NCBI GenBank assembly: GCA_938008005.1
Contig: CALLLZ010000346.1
Location: 1-8,792, forward strand
Source: an uncultured Marinicella sp.
GTDB lineage: Bacteria; Pseudomonadota; Gammaproteobacteria; Xanthomonadales; Marinicellaceae
DNA length: 8,792 nucleotides
Direction of reading: 5' to 3'
Notes under the pieces: generated by a model
What the model saw: the letters and a program-made list of their open reading frames with translations, nothing else
Database searches by the model: none
What the model was told of the DNA's origin: nothing
Position numbers and translations under genes: made by a program
Shown: piece after piece, positions 6,098 to 8,792 of the stretch
Numbering within the stretch: the stretch's first letter is position 1
Layout of the letters: each line of letters starts with the position of its first letter

Positions 6098-8128
6098 TTA
6101 TTTCAAGCACTTGGCATAAAAACCCATCATCGACTGATACAATTCAATGGAGTTGTTCTCATGTGCAAACCCATGACCCTCATTGTATTTCACCATATAT
6201 GGCACATCAAAGCCCCGTTTTCTGAGGTTTTCAACCATCTGGTCAGATTCATTGATATTAACCCTTGGATCATTGGCTCCTTGAATCACAAACAAAGGCT
6301 TGGTGATTTTATCCACATTAAGTGCAGGGGATACTTGTTTCATGATTGCCTTTTCTTCAGGGTTGGTCTCATCATACCACTGAGCGTAAACTTGTCTTAA
6401 ATACGGTTTCCAGTAGTCAGGAAAGGATTTATAAAAGGTAAATAAATTTGAAACACCTACATAATCTACACCACAAGCATATAAATCAGGCGTTTTCACC
6501 AAACTGCCCAAAGTAGCCAAACCACCATAACTTCCCCCATAGATGGCTGTTTTGGACCCATCAATAAAGTCCATGGTTTTAACATGCGCTAAACCATCTT
6601 CTAAGTCGTTCAACATTTTACGACCAATTTGTTTACTTCCTGCTAAATAAAACTTTTTACCAAACCCGCCTGAACCGCGATAATTGATTTGTAATGTGGC
6701 ATAACCTCGACTGGCAAATAGCTGTGACTCAGGGTTAAAACCCCAGAAATCTCTGGGTCCATAAGGCCCTCCATGGGGATTAACAATAACTCGAACCTTG
6801 TTGTTTTTACTGGCAGCTTGCGGTATGGTTAAATAGCCATGAATGGTTAACCCATCCCTTGATTGAAATTTAATTGGGCGCATCTCTGCCATCGCCTTGG
6901 GGTTCAATTGTGGCATCAAATTAAACACTTCTTTGAACGACTTTTGGCTTACGTCATAAATATAATAGACCCCATACAGTCTGTCACTGTTGACATATAG
7001 CAGGTATTTATCTTCGTCATCCGTGTTACTTATAATCGAATACTCTTTACCTTTAAATTGTTTGCTGAATTTTTTGTGTAACTTTTTAAAAGTTTTGCTC
7101 AACGGCACAGTCACATTTTTAGTGCCGCTATAATGAATGTAATCAACCTCGTAGCCTCTTTTTCTGGATGTTGACATACCGGCTAAATCAAAAGTTGGGT
7201 TGGCGTATACTTTCTTAACAGTTTTACCTTTGGCAAAATCATAAATCAGAATTTCATCGGTATCATTCTCCAAGTTCGACATCACATACGCATCATGTGG
7301 GTTGGCTGTTTCATAGTTAAAGCCTATGATATAAAAACTATCCTGCCACGAAGTTTCGACCACTGTTTTAAAGGGGTCATTATTAGATAATCTATATTTT
7401 AAAACATACTCAATTCCATTTTGTTGTTGTGTATAGGCTTTTAGATTTCCGTCTTTATCAAAATCATAACCAGCAATGGGGTTGTTTGGGTCACTGTTTT
7501 CGAACAGTTTATCTAACTTTCCGGTATTTATGTCGACCTTAAAAGGTTCAAATATTTGCGGATTGTCTTTATTCATTGAAATAATCATGTGATCTTTCTG
7601 ATCCTTTAGCTCATCAATGATATCCACTTGCACCTCATCAAAAGGAGTCAAGTGCTTTTGATTTTTACCATCTAAATCGACTGCATATAAACTGTAATTT
7701 TCGTCACCACCCTTATCTTTAAAATAGATTAAACGGTTGTTATTAACCCAACTGTAACCACTGATCAAATCTTTACCCTCAACAATCACCCGAGTCACTT
7801 CGTTGGTATCTGTATTCTTCACCCAAATATGTCTTTTGCTGTCCTTATCCTTTTCACGGTATGAGATGTATTTTCCATCAGGTGAAAAGCGAAAGGTGCT
7901 CTGTTTGGGTCTTTGGAAATAATCCTCAACTGAATAACCATAACTGCCTTTTTCTAAGCCAGCTAATTTCTTTAATTCCGATTCAGTTGACGGCAGTTCA
8001 GTATTGCCTGGCAACTTCTCATCCTGTTTTTCTGCCGAAACATTATTAGCCACTATAAAGCTGAGTAATATAAATATAAGTTGTTTGGAATATCTTCCAA
8101 TTTTGGAAATGAATAGATTCGATGACAT
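6098..8128 (-). CDS. Exported S9-family (prolyl oligopeptidase-like) serine peptidase
   Basis: The predicted precursor is 676 aa from the ATG at 8128. Residues 1-32 form a signal peptide ending in VSA before EKQDE, so it acts in the periplasm or outside the cell. Residues of about 55-410 form the N-terminal beta-propeller, with blade motifs such as FRFSPDGKYISY. From about 415 the alpha/beta-hydrolase domain follows, with HGGP (452-455, oxyanion side), the nucleophile in GGSYGG (Ser533), Asp620 in GANDPRV and His652 in EGHGFAHE. The triad is complete. The family cleaves short peptides, often at proline or by removing dipeptides or acyl-amino acids; which of these applies is not visible. AGGAG at 8136-8140 is 7 bases from this ATG but only 4 from a TTG at 8131, so the ATG is preferred. 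The transcript probably ends at the hairpin at 6046-6080. Confidence 0.93.
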   Translation of the reverse strand: MSSNLFISKIGRYSKQLIFILLSFIVANNVSAEKQDEKLPGNTELPSTESELKKLAGLEKGSYGYSVEDYFQRPKQSTFRFSPDGKYISYREKDKDSKRHIWVKNTDTNEVTRVIVEGKDLISGYSWVNNNRLIYFKDKGGDENYSLYAVDLDGKNQKHLTPFDEVQVDIIDELKDQKDHMIISMNKDNPQIFEPFKVDINTGKLDKLFENSDPNNPIAGYDFDKDGNLKAYTQQQNGIEYVLKYRLSNNDPFKTVVETSWQDSFYIIGFNYETANPHDAYVMSNLENDTDEILIYDFAKGKTVKKVYANPTFDLAGMSTSRKRGYEVDYIHYSGTKNVTVPLSKTFKKLHKKFSKQFKGKEYSIISNTDDEDKYLLYVNSDRLYGVYYIYDVSQKSFKEVFNLMPQLNPKAMAEMRPIKFQSRDGLTIHGYLTIPQAASKNNKVRVIVNPHGGPYGPRDFWGFNPESQLFASRGYATLQINYRGSGGFGKKFYLAGSKQIGRKMLNDLEDGLAHVKTMDFIDGSKTAIYGGSYGGLATLGSLVKTPDLYACGVDYVGVSNLFTFYKSFPDYWKPYLRQVYAQWYDETNPEEKAIMKQVSPALNVDKITKPLFVIQGANDPRVNINESDQMVENLRKRGFDVPYMVKYNEGHGFAHENNSIELYQSMMGFYAKCLK

Positions 8129-8289
8129 CAATGGACTCCTGTTTAATAAATCAATTTTACAAAGAACGTATCTATTTGAAAAAAGTTACCTGTTTTATAT
8201 AAATCAGACTCTTTCAGATTGTTTTCAGGCTTTTCAGATTATGAAACAGTTTAATGAGGGGCTGTTTATTACTATAGGATAAGGAACAC
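8129..8289. promoter_or_regulatory. Divergent promoter region between the S9 peptidase and the beta-helix-like gene
   Basis: The 161-base gap carries start signals for both genes. On the minus side is the AGGAG at 8136-8140. On the plus side TACTAT (8270-8275) is close to a -10 hexamer, but it lies only 14 bases from the ATG and has no good -35. Between them are five CAG-centred motifs at 8205, 8215, 8226, 8235 and 8247, three of which read TTTCAG. An AAACAG/CTGTTT dyad spans 8244-8267. Confidence 0.4.
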
Positions 8290-8792
8290 ATGTCACCAAA
8301 ATACTACTTAATCATCTTTTTTTTACAAATCAGTCACATCACTGCAGCGCCAATAATTATAACTGTAGGTGAAGCACAAGACCCTAACTGTGACTTCATC
8401 GACCTTCAGTCTGCCATCAACTCTGATGCCTTAAGCATGGACATCAGGGTTACCCATACCTTGGTCACCGATACCGGTATTTTTATCGAAGACCAACCGG
8501 TTAAAAATTTAAAAGGCGGTTATAACAACTGTGAGGAAGCGGCTCAAGGTATACAGCCACTAAAAACACAATACAGCTTAATTAGTAACGTGGACCAACC
8601 CGCAATCACAGTATTGATTTCTGAATCTCGACGTTTTGGTATTGGCGAAGCAGTTGATATGGAAATTACAGGTTTTGAAATTTTAGACAGTGACGGTGGA
8701 ATTGATGCTCATTACAATGGCTTGGGTTCATCTTTTCTACTTGAGCTCAGCCATTTAAAAGTTCATAACAATTCAGACCGAGGCATGAATTT
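8290..8792 (+). CDS. Secreted beta-helix-like surface protein, N-terminal part only
   Basis: The frame is open from the ATG at 8290 to the window edge, 167 codons. It starts MSPKYYLIIFFLQISHITAA, a signal peptide with likely cleavage around residue 20. The mature part begins with IIITVG, then CDFIDLQSAINSD, a pattern seen at the start of polymorphic outer-membrane-protein-like and right-handed parallel beta-helix proteins. A GGYNNCEEA motif and strand-turn-strand stretches (ITVLISESRRFGIG, MEITGFEILDSDGG, LELSHLKVHNNSDRG) follow. Two Cys residues, at 34 and 87, could pair. AAGGA at 8281-8285 is a plausible ribosome binding site 4 bases before the ATG. Such proteins are usually surface-exposed or secreted and may act as adhesins or polysaccharide-active enzymes. 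The function cannot be fixed from this fragment, which lacks any C-terminal anchor or sorting signal. Confidence 0.75.
   Translation, partial: MSPKYYLIIFFLQISHITAAPIIITVGEAQDPNCDFIDLQSAINSDALSMDIRVTHTLVTDTGIFIEDQPVKNLKGGYNNCEEAAQGIQPLKTQYSLISNVDQPAITVLISESRRFGIGEAVDMEITGFEILDSDGGIDAHYNGLGSSFLLELSHLKVHNNSDRGMN

Noticed and set aside
6062..6400. Plus-strand open frame of 112 codons
   Set aside because: It lies antisense to the catalytic C-terminus of the S9 peptidase and starts inside the terminator hairpin, so it is a shadow frame.
8004..8282. Plus-strand open frame of 92 codons across the peptidase start and the divergent gap
   Set aside because: It overlaps the signal-peptide coding region and ribosome binding site of the peptidase, has no convincing family features, and ends just before the real plus-strand gene.

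Overview
The window reads as an AT-rich chromosomal segment from a Gram-negative bacterium. Three of the gene products, plus two partial ones at the window edges, carry Sec-type signal peptides or membrane segments. A Marinicella-like gammaproteobacterium would fit: low GC, many secreted beta-propeller and beta-helix proteins, and a secreted S9 peptidase. That taxonomic guess rests on protein style only and is moderate to low in confidence. I see no phage, transposase, CRISPR, rRNA or tRNA gene.

Left part (1-2804). A partial secreted protein runs off the left edge on the minus strand. A 661-base gene-free stretch follows. It holds a perfect 19-bp dyad just upstream of that gene and a structured 172-bp element with imperfect terminal inverted repeats and three internal palindromes. 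Next comes a minus-strand two-component operon whose reading frames overlap by 11 bases: a LytS/YehU-type membrane histidine kinase followed by its LytTR-type response regulator. No obvious target gene is adjacent, apart from a possible site in the operon's own promoter region.

Middle part (2805-6010). A minus-strand gene encodes an exported NHL-like beta-propeller protein with a separate C-terminal domain. It starts at GTG behind a clear AGGAG. A 379-base divergent intergenic region separates it from plus-strand bioF (8-amino-7-oxononanoate synthase, biotin pathway), which stands alone without other bio genes. Convergent with bioF, 13 bases away, is a small NTF2/SnoaL-fold protein.

Right part (6011-8792). 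A strong 12-bp-stem hairpin separates the NTF2-like gene from an exported S9-family prolyl oligopeptidase-like enzyme with an intact Ser-Asp-His triad. Its true start is best placed at the ATG at 8128. Divergent from it, a partial plus-strand gene encodes an exported protein resembling the N-terminus of right-handed beta-helix surface proteins and runs off the right edge. The 161-base divergent gap carries a run of CAG-centred motifs spaced about one helical turn apart.

The genes do not form one pathway. The common thread is envelope and extracellular function (sensor kinase, propeller protein, peptidase, beta-helix protein), with one metabolic gene (bioF). The least explained items are the 641-812 repeat element and the propeller protein's C-terminal domain. 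I found no convincing evidence of a wholly new multi-gene system.
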